Positions 54,307-63,932 of a stretch of 64,000 bases of DNA are shown here, in pieces (position 1 is the stretch's first letter; the number at the start of each line of letters is the position of its first letter). The position numbers were made by a program, and so were the translations under genes. This stretch comes from CAVPJW01 sp963705525 (lineage in GTDB: Bacteria > Acidobacteriota > Vicinamibacteria > Vicinamibacterales > CAVPJW01). The stretch is taken from positions 124,001 through 188,000 of the forward strand of contig CAVPJW010000006.1 in assembly GCA_963705525.1 (NCBI GenBank), given 5' to 3'. The notes beneath the pieces are model-generated. The model had not been told where the DNA came from. It did not search any database and saw only the letters and a list, made by a program, of their open reading frames with translations.

Positions 54307-55221
54307 TTAGGGTCGCGCGCCCTTGCCGAGTTGGTCGAGCGCCGAGCGGACAGCCTGAGCAAGGCCGGCGGCGGGTCCCGTCCCGAAGTAGTGCAGGAAG
54401 ATGACGACGGGAGCGGTGCCCGTCATGTGGTGGTGAATCGCCACCACGTCGATTCCCGCCGCGCGCAGAGCCTTCAACACGGGCGTCACTTCGCTCTCGA
54501 GCATCGCGACGTCGCCCGCCACCATCGCTTCCGCATCAGTTCCGGTGAACGCCGCCCACGTGTTCAGTCCCATGCGCGCGTTGATGCGGGCGCCATGCTC
54601 GCGCAGATCGATGTCGGGTCGTCCGATCGTGATCTTGTAGACCGCGCCGTTCTGCTCGCCCTGATATCCGACGATCTTCGCGAGGTTCGCGACGTCGAGA
54701 GTCGCGGCAGGCGCCGCCGCGGGCGTCGACGCCGGCGCGGCACGCTTCATCGACTGGTCGATCAGGGCGATCGCGGGCTTGAGCTTCGAGGCGAGATCGG
54801 CCGGGGTTCCCATCCCGTGCACGTGCATATAGAAGATGCGCGGCGTCTCCCAGAAGAAGTGATTGTGAAGCGCCGTTACGTCGAGACCGTTCTCGAGAAG
54901 CGCCGACATGACCGGGCTGACTTCGTCTTCGGTCAGCACAAGGTCGCCCATCAGGATGTCGCTGCCGTCCGTTCCGGCCGTCAACGCGACCCATCCGCCA
55001 AATCCGAACGGCGTCGGCGTCGGGCGCTCACGAATCGTGACTTTCAAATCGCTTCGCGGAATGTTGACCTTGAGCACGCCGTCCTTGAAGTCGCCGGATC
55101 GGCCGAGTGCCGTCAGCACCGCCTGATAGTTCGCTGGTACGTCCTGCGCCCACGACGGCACCGCGGTTCCCGCAAGACAGGCGGTTACGATTATCAGTAG
55201 TTGAGTTAGCGCGTGCTGCAT
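54307..55221 (-). CDS. Exported protein with two DUF1259 domains
   Basis: The protein has 304 residues. ATG 55221 begins a Sec signal (LLIIVTACLAGTAVPSWAQ). Two copies of the same 110-residue domain follow, about 30-150 and 172-300. In the first: GGWVALTAG, LVLTEDEVSPVM and TALHNHFFWETPRIFYMHVHG. In the second: TWAAFTGTDAE, VAMLESEVTPVL and VAIHHHMTGTAPVVIFLHYFG. The His-rich loop in each copy suggests a metal site. The two are joined by an Ala-rich linker. Biochemical function of DUF1259 is unknown. Confidence 0.88.
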   Translation of the reverse strand: MQHALTQLLIIVTACLAGTAVPSWAQDVPANYQAVLTALGRSGDFKDGVLKVNIPRSDLKVTIRERPTPTPFGFGGWVALTAGTDGSDILMGDLVLTEDEVSPVMSALLENGLDVTALHNHFFWETPRIFYMHVHGMGTPADLASKLKPAIALIDQSMKRAAPASTPAAAPAATLDVANLAKIVGYQGEQNGAVYKITIGRPDIDLREHGARINARMGLNTWAAFTGTDAEAMVAGDVAMLESEVTPVLKALRAAGIDVVAIHHHMTGTAPVVIFLHYFGTGPAAGLAQAVRSALDQLGKGARP

Positions 55222-55247
55222 GACGTCCTCTTTATGAAGGGCAGACT

Positions 55248-56612
55248 TCAGGATTCCTTGGAATCCTCTGGCGATTCGGCGCCGTCGGATGCCGTGAGAC
55301 GCGGCAGGCCGGTGTGAGCCGAGGGCGCAATCATTCCGGTTCGTGAATACAGCAGCAGCTTGTCGCGTGTATCGCTGATGTCCAGGTTGCGCATCGTCAG
55401 CTGACCGATGCGATCCTGCGGTGAGAACGCCGACTCACCTTTTTCCATCGTTAATCGCTCGGGGTGATAGGTGAGATTCGGGCTCGTCGTGTCGAGAATG
55501 GAGTAGTCGTTGCCTCGCCGCAGCTCGAGCGTCACCTCGCCGGTAACGGCGCGTCCGATCCAGCGCTGAGCCGACTCTCTGAGCATCATGGCCTGCGGAT
55601 CGAACCAGCGGCCCTGATACAGAAGCCGTCCGAGCCGACGTCCGTTGTTGCGGTACTGCTCGATCGTGTCCTCGTTGTGAATGCCTGTCACCAGCCGCTC
55701 GTAGGCGATGAAGAGCAGCGCGAGGCCAGGCGCTTCGTAGATGCCGCGGCTCTTCGCTTCGATGATCCGGTTTTCGATCTGGTCGGACATACCGAGACCA
55801 TGGCGCCCGCCGATCGCATTGGCCTCGGTGAACATCTCCAGCGCGGTCGAATATGTGTGTCCATTGATCGCAACCGGGAAGCCTTCCTCGAATCGGATCC
55901 GCACGACCTCCGGTTTGACCGCCACGTTCTCGCGCCAGAACGCGACGCCCATGATCGGTTCGACGATGGTGATGCCCTTGTCGAGGTGTTCGAGATCCTT
56001 GGCCTCGTGCGTCGCACCGAGAATGTTCGAGTCGGTCGAGTACGCCTTCTCGGCGCTCATCCGGTACTCGAGGCCGGCCCGCCGCATGTACTCGGACATT
56101 TCTTTCCGCCCGCCGAGCTCGTCGATGAATTGCTGATCGAGCCACGGCTTGTAGATGCGCAGATTCGGGTTGGCGAGCAGCCCGTACCGATAGAAGCGCT
56201 CGATGTCATTGCCCTTGAACGTGCTGCCATCGCCCCAGATGTGCACTTCGTCGTCTCGCATCGTAACGACGAGCATGGTGCCGGTGACCGCGCGGCCGAG
56301 CGGCGTCGTGTTGAAGTACGTCGCGCCGGCGGTGGAAATGTGGAACGCGCCGCATTGCAGCGCGGCGAGGCCTTCGGCAACCAGCTGCGGCCGGCATTCG
56401 ACGAGCCTCGCGCGCTCGGCGCCATACTCCTGAGCGCGTCGTGGAATGTCGGCGTAGTCGGTCTCGTCGGGCTGTCCAAGATTCGCGGTGTAGGCAAACG
56501 GAATCGCGCCCTTCGATCGCATCCAGTGAAGTGCCGCGCTCGTATCGAGTCCGCCGGAGAACGCGATGCCGACGCGCTCGCCGACGGGAAGACGTTCAAG
56601 GATGGTTGGCAA
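55248..56612 (-). CDS. argG: Argininosuccinate synthase
   Basis: The protein has 454 residues, the E. coli-like (type 2) form. The start is TTG 56612 behind GGAG. The ATP-binding motif is AFSGGLDTSAAL at residues 16-27. Citrulline/aspartate-site blocks include STAGATYFNTTPLGRAVT and GDGSTFKGNDIERFYRYG. It condenses citrulline with aspartate in arginine synthesis. No other arg gene lies in the window. The stop is 26 bp upstream of the DUF1259 start, so both may share a transcript. Confidence 0.96.
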   Translation of the reverse strand: MPTILERLPVGERVGIAFSGGLDTSAALHWMRSKGAIPFAYTANLGQPDETDYADIPRRAQEYGAERARLVECRPQLVAEGLAALQCGAFHISTAGATYFNTTPLGRAVTGTMLVVTMRDDEVHIWGDGSTFKGNDIERFYRYGLLANPNLRIYKPWLDQQFIDELGGRKEMSEYMRRAGLEYRMSAEKAYSTDSNILGATHEAKDLEHLDKGITIVEPIMGVAFWRENVAVKPEVVRIRFEEGFPVAINGHTYSTALEMFTEANAIGGRHGLGMSDQIENRIIEAKSRGIYEAPGLALLFIAYERLVTGIHNEDTIEQYRNNGRRLGRLLYQGRWFDPQAMMLRESAQRWIGRAVTGEVTLELRRGNDYSILDTTSPNLTYHPERLTMEKGESAFSPQDRIGQLTMRNLDISDTRDKLLLYSRTGMIAPSAHTGLPRLTASDGAESPEDSKES

Positions 56613-56634
56613 GAGGGCTCCGGGAAAGACAGTA

Positions 56635-56952
56635 TTGTATGTCGGTCCTGCGGACGAGCCGCGCGAGCAAGGCTACCTGACGACGCTTCGTGTGCTCGGG
56701 GTCCCGGCGCTCAGAGCCTTCGGCATCCGGGACGACCCGGCCGAACAGCCCATCGATACCAGAATCTATCGATACCAGAATCTAATGTGGACCTTCGTTC
56801 GGCGGGAACGCCTCCGCCCGCGATCGATTCGTGGCAGTTTTGGCGGGGACGGCGATTGGGCGAAGGAAGCCCTGTGCTTCGGGTTCATGGTGGAGAACCG
56901 CGCCTGGGCCGCGTTCCGGATCTGGAGCCGGGCCTGGCTCGTCACCAAGTAA
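56635..56952 (+). CDS. Small hypothetical protein
   Basis: The protein has up to 105 residues from a TTG at 56635. Third codon positions are strongly GC, most clearly in the last 35 codons (ending RAWLVTK), as in real genes of this window. The sequence matches no family I know. It begins only 22 bases from the divergent argG start, so the argG promoter would lie inside it. The start may therefore be further in, for example at the ATG near 56785. Confidence 0.4.
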   Translation: MYVGPADEPREQGYLTTLRVLGVPALRAFGIRDDPAEQPIDTRIYRYQNLMWTFVRRERLRPRSIRGSFGGDGDWAKEALCFGFMVENRAWAAFRIWSRAWLVTK

Positions 56953-56999
56953 TAACGGGTCGTGCGAACCAAACGCCGACCGGATCCGTCAAAGGAGGC

Positions 57000-57170
57000 A
57001 TGACCTTCCTGAAAAAGCTCTTTTCCCGTAAGGCCGAGCCTCGTCAGCGGATCCGGGTTTGCGTCGAATGTGGCATGCCTGTCGCCGAACACAAGGACTG
57101 GTGCTCGATTTTCCGAACCCAGCAGGAATACGACCGCAAGGCTCGCGCCGCCGCCGCTGAGTCGGCCTAG
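57000..57170 (+). CDS. Small zinc-ribbon-like protein
   Basis: The protein has 56 residues. ATG 57000 comes one base after AAAGGAGG, closer than usual. It starts MTFLKKLFSRKAEPRQ and has a Cys set CVECGMPVAEHKDWC near the middle, fitting a small metal ribbon, then a basic and Ala-rich tail. About 235 bp without genes follow up to the histidine kinase start; they hold the sites listed separately. Confidence 0.55.
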   Translation: MTFLKKLFSRKAEPRQRIRVCVECGMPVAEHKDWCSIFRTQQEYDRKARAAAAESA

Positions 57171-57339
57171 GTTCCCGGGACGTCCGGCGTAGATCAGAGC
57201 TGGCCTCGACGGCCCTGATACGGCCAGGAGGGGTCTTCATTCTCCAGGCGGCAAGATCGCCGCTGGTACCCGCAGCACAAGTTCCCTCAATCCAATCCGG
57301 CGTTCGACTCCGTCCAACCCCGCGCTGGATGTTCGGCCG

Positions 57340-57376
57340 TGTGGTAATGTTCACACCCACGGCTCGACTCTTGACA
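57340..57376 (+). promoter_or_regulatory. CRP-like site and -35 element upstream of hybrid histidine kinase
   Basis: TGTGG-TAATGT-TCACA at 57340-57355 differs from the CRP consensus half-site pair TGTGA-N6-TCACA at one base. TTGACA follows at 57371-57376, 30 bases before the ATG; no convincing -10 box lies 17 bases further on. A Crp-family activator site is plausible. Confidence 0.35.
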
Positions 57377-57405
57377 CCAGTGCGCCCACTTCCCGGAACA
57401 ACTCG

Positions 57406-60400
57406 ATGAAGCGATGGCTCTTCGCGGTTGTTGGCTGGGGCGTCTCGATCGGCGCGTTTGCCCAGAGTTCAGCCCCGGCCACGCCGACCCGGCCCGAGGA
57501 AGCCGGGCGTCCGCTCCTTCGCAACTACTCCGCCAAAGAATACGGCGCGCATTACCAGAACTGGGCAGCCGTCCAGGATAGGCGCGGCCTCATGTACTTC
57601 GCCAATTCCCGTGGCATCCTCGAATACGACGGCGTGTCGTGGCGAGTCATCAACACGCCCAATAACAACGTGGCGCGTTCGATCGAGGTTGACGCGGACG
57701 GCCACATTTACGTCGGCCTGTTGGGCAACTTCGGCTACCTGGGTCCGGACGAGAAGGGCCGGATGGAATTCAAGTCGCTCCTCGATCACGTTCCTGAAGG
57801 TGATCGAGGGTTTGCCGATGTCTGGCGGACGTTCGCGACACCGCAAGGCGTGTACTTCCAGAGTCAAACCCGCCTGTTCAGGTGGGCCAACAACCAGATG
57901 CGCGTGTGGAAGCCGACCGCCGAGCGCTTCCACCGCGCTGGAATGATTGGCGATTCGCTCTACATCGGACAGCCTGGCATCGGCCTGATGACGTTGGATC
58001 ACGACGAGCTGAAACGACTTCCCGGCACCGAACGATTCGCCGACGAAGTCTTTCCCGTCCTCGTCTCTTACGACGACAGGCAGATCCTCATCGGAACGCG
58101 CGCCGATGGCTTGTTCCTCTACGACGGTGTCGTTGCCCGTCCGATGAAGACCGAGGTCGACGACTTCCTCCGGGCCAATTCGCTCTATCGCGGCATCTGG
58201 CTTCCCGATGGCTCCCTGGCTCTGTCCACGATTGGCGGCGGCCTCGTCGTCATCGACAAGTCCGGCCATCGTCGCACATTGGTGGACAAGGACACGGGTC
58301 TCGTCGACAACTCGGTGCACTACGCCTATCCGGACCGTGAAGGCGGCTTGTGGTTGGCGCTCGATACCGGGATCGCGCGCGTCGAAATCAATTCGCCGTT
58401 CTCGATCTTCCCGGAGCAGTCCGGCATCAGCGGAGGCGTGACTGATCTCAAACGCTTCAACGGCCGGCTCTATCTGACGATGGCGAACGGCCTGGCGTAT
58501 CTCGAGCCTCAGTCGTCGGGTGCCGACGTTTCGAGGCGCTGGGCTGGAGTTCGGCCCGTCTCCGGGGTGTCGACTCAATGCTGGGGGCTTCTCGAGTTCA
58601 CCGACCCCGACGGCCGCAGCAAGCCACAACTCCTTCTTGCGGCGTCCGATGGGTTGTTCACCGTCGAAGGAGATCACGCGACGGTGGTCGTGTCGTCAAC
58701 CGGCCGTTCCTACAACGTCTCGACGCTCCTTCCGTCGAGAAAGGATCCGTATCGCGTGTGGGTCGGGCTGTTCGACGGACTGGCTTCCGTGCGGTTTGTG
58801 AACGGCAGGTGGGTCAACGAGGGTCGCGTCGAAGATGTCACCAATGAAGTGCGATCGCTCGTCGAGGACGACGATGGACGCCTGTGGGCTGGCACGTCGG
58901 CCAGTGGTGCGCTCCGCCTCGATTTCTCGAAGCCGCCCTTCCGGACCGGCACCACGCTGTCGGAACATCCCATCATCGAGCGGTTCGGCGAGAAGGACGG
59001 CCTGCGGAGCGGCGGTGTCGGCGTCACCTCGATCGGCGGTCGACCGCTCTTCGGGAACGGTCAGGAAGGCGAGACTTTTCGTTTTGACGAGTCGCGCCGA
59101 GCCTTCGTCGTTGATCCGGTTTTCAACAAGTTGGTCCCGAACGATCCGTTCACGTTCGGCTCTGGTTTCTCCGAGGATTCCAAGGGGAACGTTTACGTCA
59201 ACCTCGGACGCGAGACCGCCGTGGCCTTTCGGCAGGCCGACGGTAAGTATGTCGTCGATCGGGAACGCTTTCTGCGGCTGACCGATTTCGCTCTGGGCGC
59301 GATCTATGCCGAAGATGATGGCGTGGTCTGGTTTGGTGGTCGGACGACGCTTCGCTATGACAACGCCCTCGATCGAAAGATCGGCGCGCCCTTCTCCGCT
59401 CTCATCCGACAGGTGACGGCGGGCGGTTCGGTGCTGTCGGCCGGTGATGCGGTGGACGCCGGCCCGCCGAGCATTCCCCGCCTCGATTCGTCAGTGAATG
59501 CGCTGCGATTCGAATTCGCGGCGCCCAGCTTCGACAGTGAAAGTTCCACACAATTCCAGTCGTTCCTCGAAGGACTGGACAAGGGTTGGTCGGAGTGGAG
59601 CCGTGAGGCGAAGCGCGACTACACGAATCTCGGCTTCGGCGACTATCGCTTTCACCTGCGGGCCAAGAATCTGTACGGGCGCCAGAGCTCGGAAGCCGTC
59701 TATGCATTCAACATCCTGCCCCCGTGGTACCGCACGTGGTGGGCTTATGTGCTGTATGCGCTGGTCGGCGCTCTTGGCGTGTTTGTGATCGATCGCGTGC
59801 AGCGCCGACGGGTCACGTCGAAGGAACGCGAGCGATCGCATCTTCCGGGAAGCGCAGCTTCGCGCCGAGGCCGCCGAGACACTTGCCAAATCGGAGGGCG
59901 AGCGGAAGAAGAACGTCGAGCTGCTCGGGCAGATCGGCCGCGAGATCACGGCCTCGCTCGATCTCGACACGATCTTCCTGAAGCTGTACGAGCATGTGAA
60001 CCAGCTGGCCGATGCCGATGTCTTCGGCGTGGGCCTTTACCATCCGGAAAAGCATCAGATCGAATATCGCCTGGCAGTCGAGAACGGCAAGCGCTACGCG
60101 CCGTACAGCCGCGATACGAGTGACAAGAACCAGTTCCCGGTCTGGTGCGTCGAGAACCGCCGGCCTGTCTTCATCAACGATGTCATCAACGAGTACAAGA
60201 AGTATCTCGAGGACTATCAGGAACCGCGGCGCGTGCTCGAGGACGGCTCGACATCGGGTCTGCCGCAGTCGCTGATCTACCTGCCGCTGGCCAAGCAGGA
60301 GCGTGTGCTCGGCGTCATCACCATTCAGAGCTTCCGGAAGAACGTTTATACCGAGTATCACCTGGGGCTGCTGCAGAATCTCGCGGCCTACACCAGCATC

Positions 60401-61927
60401 GCGCTCGACAACGCGCAGGCCTACCGACAACTCAACGAGCAGGAGCACGAAATCCGCCGGCTCTTCGAAGACGCCCAGCAGGCCCGCGCCGCCGCCGAGC
60501 AGGCCGACGCCGCCAAGAGCGCATTTCTCTCGACGGTCAGCCACGAGCTGCGCACGCCGCTCACCTCTGTCCTCGGGTTCGCGAAGATCATCAAGAAACG
60601 CCTCGAGGAACGCATTTTCCCGCTCATCACGACCGACGACAAAAGGACGCAGCAGACCATGCAGCAGGTCGAGGACAACCTGAAAGTCGTGGTCAGCGAG
60701 GGCGAGCGTCTCACGAAGCTCATCGACGATGTGCTCGACCTCGCGAAGATCGAGGCGGGCAAGCTCGAATGGCACATGGAGCCCGTCTCGGTCGCCGACA
60801 TCATCGATCGCGCGACGGCGGCCACGGCGTCGCTCTTCGAACAGAAGGGCCTGGCGCTTCGCAAGGAGGTCGACGCGGGTCTGCCGTCGATCGTCGGTGA
60901 TCGCGATCGCCTGATTCAGGTGGTCATCAATCTGATCTCGAATGCGGTGAAGTTCACCGACCGTGGTTCGGTCGCGTGCCGGGCGTCGCTCCAGGATGGC
61001 GAGCTCAGAATCTCGGTGATCGACAGCGGCGTGGGCATCGCGGCGGAGGATCAGCCGAAGGTCTTCGAAAAGTTCAAGCAGGTGGGCGACACCCTGACCG
61101 ACAAGCCGAAAGGCACGGGGCTTGGGCTGCCGATCTGCCGCGAAATCGTGGAGCATCACGGCGGCCGCATCTGGGTCGAGAGCGAGCTGGGGAAGGGGAG
61201 CACCTTCTCGTTCGTACTGCCCCTGACCGGCGAAGCCGCCGTTTCGACGCCGATCGATTTGGCGTCGCTCGTCAGGCAGCTCCGCAAGCAGGTGGTTGTC
61301 ACGACGGCCAGAACCGGCGACCGCCAGCCGACCCTCCTCGTCGTGGACGATGACGAGCACATCCGCGAGCTGCTGAACCAGGAGTTCAGCGAGGCCGGTT
61401 ACCGCGTGAGGATGAGCGCGAACGGCCGCGAGGCGCTCGCCGAGATCCGCCGCGAGCGGCCCGACCTGGTGATCCTCGACGTGATGATGCCGGAGATGAA
61501 CGGCTTCGACGTGGCCGCGGTGCTCAAGAACGACCCGCAGACCCTGGACATTCCGATCATCATCCTGTCGATCGTGCACGACAAGGAGCGCGGGTTCCGC
61601 CTCGGCGTGGATCGGTACCTGACCAAGCCCATCGATACGACCGCTCTGTTCAAGGAAGTCGGCGAGCTGCTGCAGCAGGGCAAATCGAAGCGGCGGGTGC
61701 TGATCGTGGACGAGGATGCGTCGACCATCAAGACCTTGTCTGACGTACTCCAGGCCCGCGGATACAACGTGACGGAGTCCGGCGGCGCCGATCTGGTCGA
61801 AAAGGCCATCGCGATGAAGCCCGACATCATCATCGTCAACTCGCTGCTCTCGAAGAAGCACGAGATCGTCGGCTCGCTCAGATTCGAAAAAGGTCTCGAG
61901 AATGTCGTGTTCCTGGTCTACCAGTAG
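57406..61927 (+). CDS. Hybrid sensor histidine kinase: propeller, Y_Y_Y, GAF, HisKA, HATPase, two receivers; frameshifted near 59838-59845
   Basis: ATG 57406 opens a signal peptide ending GAFAQ. A periplasmic two-component-regulator propeller (about 40-670) and a Y_Y_Y domain lead to a membrane helix (WWAYVLYALVGALGVFVID, about 779-797). Just inside, the frame slips by one base; the second frame continues FREAQLRAEAAETLAKSEGE. Then come GAF (about 851-1005), HisKA with SHELRTPL near 1045, HATPase ending near GTGLGLPICREIVEHHGG, receiver 1 (VVDDDE; phospho-Asp in VILDVMMPEMNG) and receiver 2 (LIVDEDA). Receiver 2 has IIIVNSLLSKK, so its phospho-Asp is Asn and it is probably inactive. Rejoined length is about 1506 residues. 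The gene leads a cassette with a response regulator and phosphatase. Confidence 0.9.
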
Positions 61928-61966
61928 CGGCCTGAAGACCAGGCCGCACCTCGATAGGGAGTGCTC

Positions 61967-62344
61967 GTGAGCCGAAAGATTCTGATCGTGGACGATGAAC
62001 CGCATCTGCGCATGCTGATTCAGCAGACGCTGGAGGAGCTCGAGGACGAAGGCGTCGAGATCCTGACCGCCAGCGACGGCGAAGAGGCCCTGACGACGAT
62101 TCAGGAAGCACGGCCGAATCTCGTCTTTCTCGACGTGATGATGCCGAAGCTGAGCGGATTCGACGTCTGCGAGCGCACCAAGCAGAGCCTCGGCATCAAG
62201 GACGTCTATATCGTGCTCCTGACCGCCAAGGGCCAGGAATTCGATCGGAAGAAGGGCCAGGAAGTCGGCGCGGATCTCTACATGACCAAGCCGTTCGATC
62301 CCGATGCGCTGCTCGACAAGGCCAGAGAAGTACTGGGATTGTGA
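61967..62344 (+). CDS. Single-domain response regulator
   Basis: The protein has 125 residues from GTG 61967, which is five bases after GGGAG; GTG 61961 would overlap that site. It is one receiver domain: LIVDDEPHLR, phospho-Asp in LVFLDVMMPKLSG, Thr/Lys switch residues in LLTAKGQE and MTKPFDPD. No output domain follows, so it acts by protein contact, probably with the phosphatase encoded 7 bp downstream or by returning phosphate to the hybrid kinase. Confidence 0.93.
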   Translation: MSRKILIVDDEPHLRMLIQQTLEELEDEGVEILTASDGEEALTTIQEARPNLVFLDVMMPKLSGFDVCERTKQSLGIKDVYIVLLTAKGQEFDRKKGQEVGADLYMTKPFDPDALLDKAREVLGL

Positions 62345-62351
62345 GCCCATC

Positions 62352-63932
62352 ATGTCGCGGGTCGTCCTCAAGAATCTCATCGGCAAACAGAAGGACGCGA
62401 CGTCGGTCGTCGCGGCCCTCGCGGACGCCATCGATGCCGGCATCGTCATCGAGGACGCCGACGGTCGCCTGATCCTCGGCACGCCCAACGGACCTCCGGC
62501 CGCACGGCATCCGGTCAGCCTCGGCAGCGATCGCCTCGGGTGGGTCTCGGGCAGCCAGCGCGCCGAGCCGCTGGCGGCGCTTCTCGATCATCTGGCGGCA
62601 CGGGAAGCCGAGCGCAAGACGCTGGGACAGGAGGTGCTGCACCTCTATCGCGAGGTGAACCTCATCTACGGGTTCTCGGAAAAGCTGGCCGCGCTGCTCG
62701 ACCTCGACGCGGTCGCCACGCTGGCACTCGGGCAGGCCCGCCAGCTGATCGATGCGACCGACGGTGCAGTCGTCCTGATCGGGCAATCCGGCGGATCGCT
62801 CGAGCGCATCGCTGGATTCGGCGACATCCTCGGCAGCGGCGACGCGGCGATCCGGCCCGATGGCCTGATTGCAGCCATCGCTCGCGGCGGGAACGCCGAG
62901 ATCGTCAACGACACGATGGCTGATGACAGAAACAGAGCGGGCCGGAGCATCGCGGCGGCGCTCATGTGCGCGCCGCTGAAGGTCAACGAGAAGGTCATCG
63001 GCGCCATCGCGCTCGCGAACGACAAAGGCCAGCCATATGCCGCCGGCGATCTAAAGCTCCTCAATACGCTGGCACTGCAGGCGGCCACGGCGATCGAGAA
63101 CGCCCGGTTGTTCGAGGACACGGTGCAGGCGGCGAAGGAGCGCGAGCGCCTTCTGGCGGTGCACAAGGAGCTCGAAGTGGCGCGTGCGAAGCTCGAACGC
63201 GAGATGGAACTCGCCGCGAGCATCCAGGCCAATCTGTTCCCCGCCGCGATGCCGCGGCTCGAAGGCTACGACATGGCCGCCCGTAATCGGCCGGCTCGTC
63301 AATGTGGGGGCGACTATTACGATGTGCTTCTGCAGAGCTCGGCGGAGGGCGACTCGAGCGTGCTGTTCTGCGTTGCCGACGTATCGGGCAAGGGCCTGCC
63401 CGCGGCCCTTCTCATGAGCAGCATGCAGGCCACTCTTCGCGCGCTGCTCGGGCGCATTCCTTCGCTCGTCGACCTGACCGCGCAGGCCAGCGACCTCTTG
63501 TACGCGACCACGTCCGCGAACAAATATGTGACCGCCGCGCTCCTGGAACTCGTCCCGGCGAGCGGCGAGGCGCGCTTTGTGAGCGCAGGACACACCGATT
63601 GCATGCTTGTCAGTCGGGACGGATCGGCCGCGCGGCTCACATCGACGGGCGCTCCGCTGGGGTTGCTCGGACCGGGGCTCCCGTATGGGGATCAGACGAT
63701 GAGGCTCGCGGCCGGCGACTGCCTGGCGCTCTTCTCGGACGGCGTGACCGACGCGGAGAACGAGGCGGGGGAACAGTTCGGCGAGGAGCGACTGATCGAC
63801 GTGCTGCGGTCGACCGGCGCTCAGCCGGCCGAGATGATTGTCGCCCGTGTCTTCGAGGCGATCGATGAATTCGCCGGTGGCACTCCGCAGTTCGACGACA
63901 TCACGCTGCTGGTCCTGAAGAAGCTCACCTAG
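62352..63932 (+). CDS. GAF-domain PP2C/RsbU-type serine phosphatase
   Basis: The protein has 526 residues. ATG 62352 lies 7 bases after the response-regulator stop. Residues about 115-265 are a GAF domain (VATLALGQARQLIDATDGAV at its start), followed by a coiled-coil linker. Residues about 300-525 are a SpoIIE/RsbU phosphatase: GGDYYDV near 319, VADVSGKGLPAALLMS near 343, FSDGVTDAEN near 461 and FDDITLLV near 514, with the metal aspartates present. Such enzymes dephosphorylate anti-sigma-factor antagonists. No antagonist or anti-sigma gene lies inside the window. Confidence 0.93.
   Translation: MSRVVLKNLIGKQKDATSVVAALADAIDAGIVIEDADGRLILGTPNGPPAARHPVSLGSDRLGWVSGSQRAEPLAALLDHLAAREAERKTLGQEVLHLYREVNLIYGFSEKLAALLDLDAVATLALGQARQLIDATDGAVVLIGQSGGSLERIAGFGDILGSGDAAIRPDGLIAAIARGGNAEIVNDTMADDRNRAGRSIAAALMCAPLKVNEKVIGAIALANDKGQPYAAGDLKLLNTLALQAATAIENARLFEDTVQAAKERERLLAVHKELEVARAKLEREMELAASIQANLFPAAMPRLEGYDMAARNRPARQCGGDYYDVLLQSSAEGDSSVLFCVADVSGKGLPAALLMSSMQATLRALLGRIPSLVDLTAQASDLLYATTSANKYVTAALLELVPASGEARFVSAGHTDCMLVSRDGSAARLTSTGAPLGLLGPGLPYGDQTMRLAAGDCLALFSDGVTDAENEAGEQFGEERLIDVLRSTGAQPAEMIVARVFEAIDEFAGGTPQFDDITLLVLKKLT

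Noticed and set aside
55464..57170. 568-codon plus-strand frame antisense to argG
   Set aside because: argG is certain on the other strand; only the last 57 codons, read as a separate small protein from 57000, look real.
18515..61927. Programmed +1 frameshifting as explanation of the five single shifts
   Set aside because: No shared slippery codon plus stop (as in prfB) is seen, the genes are unrelated, and the sixth gene needs shifts of both signs; consensus error is simpler.
59813..62488. 891-codon open frame antisense to the hybrid kinase and response regulator
   Set aside because: It has no recognisable domain and lies exactly opposite well-conserved kinase, receiver and GAF domains; long antisense frames are expected in high-GC coding DNA.
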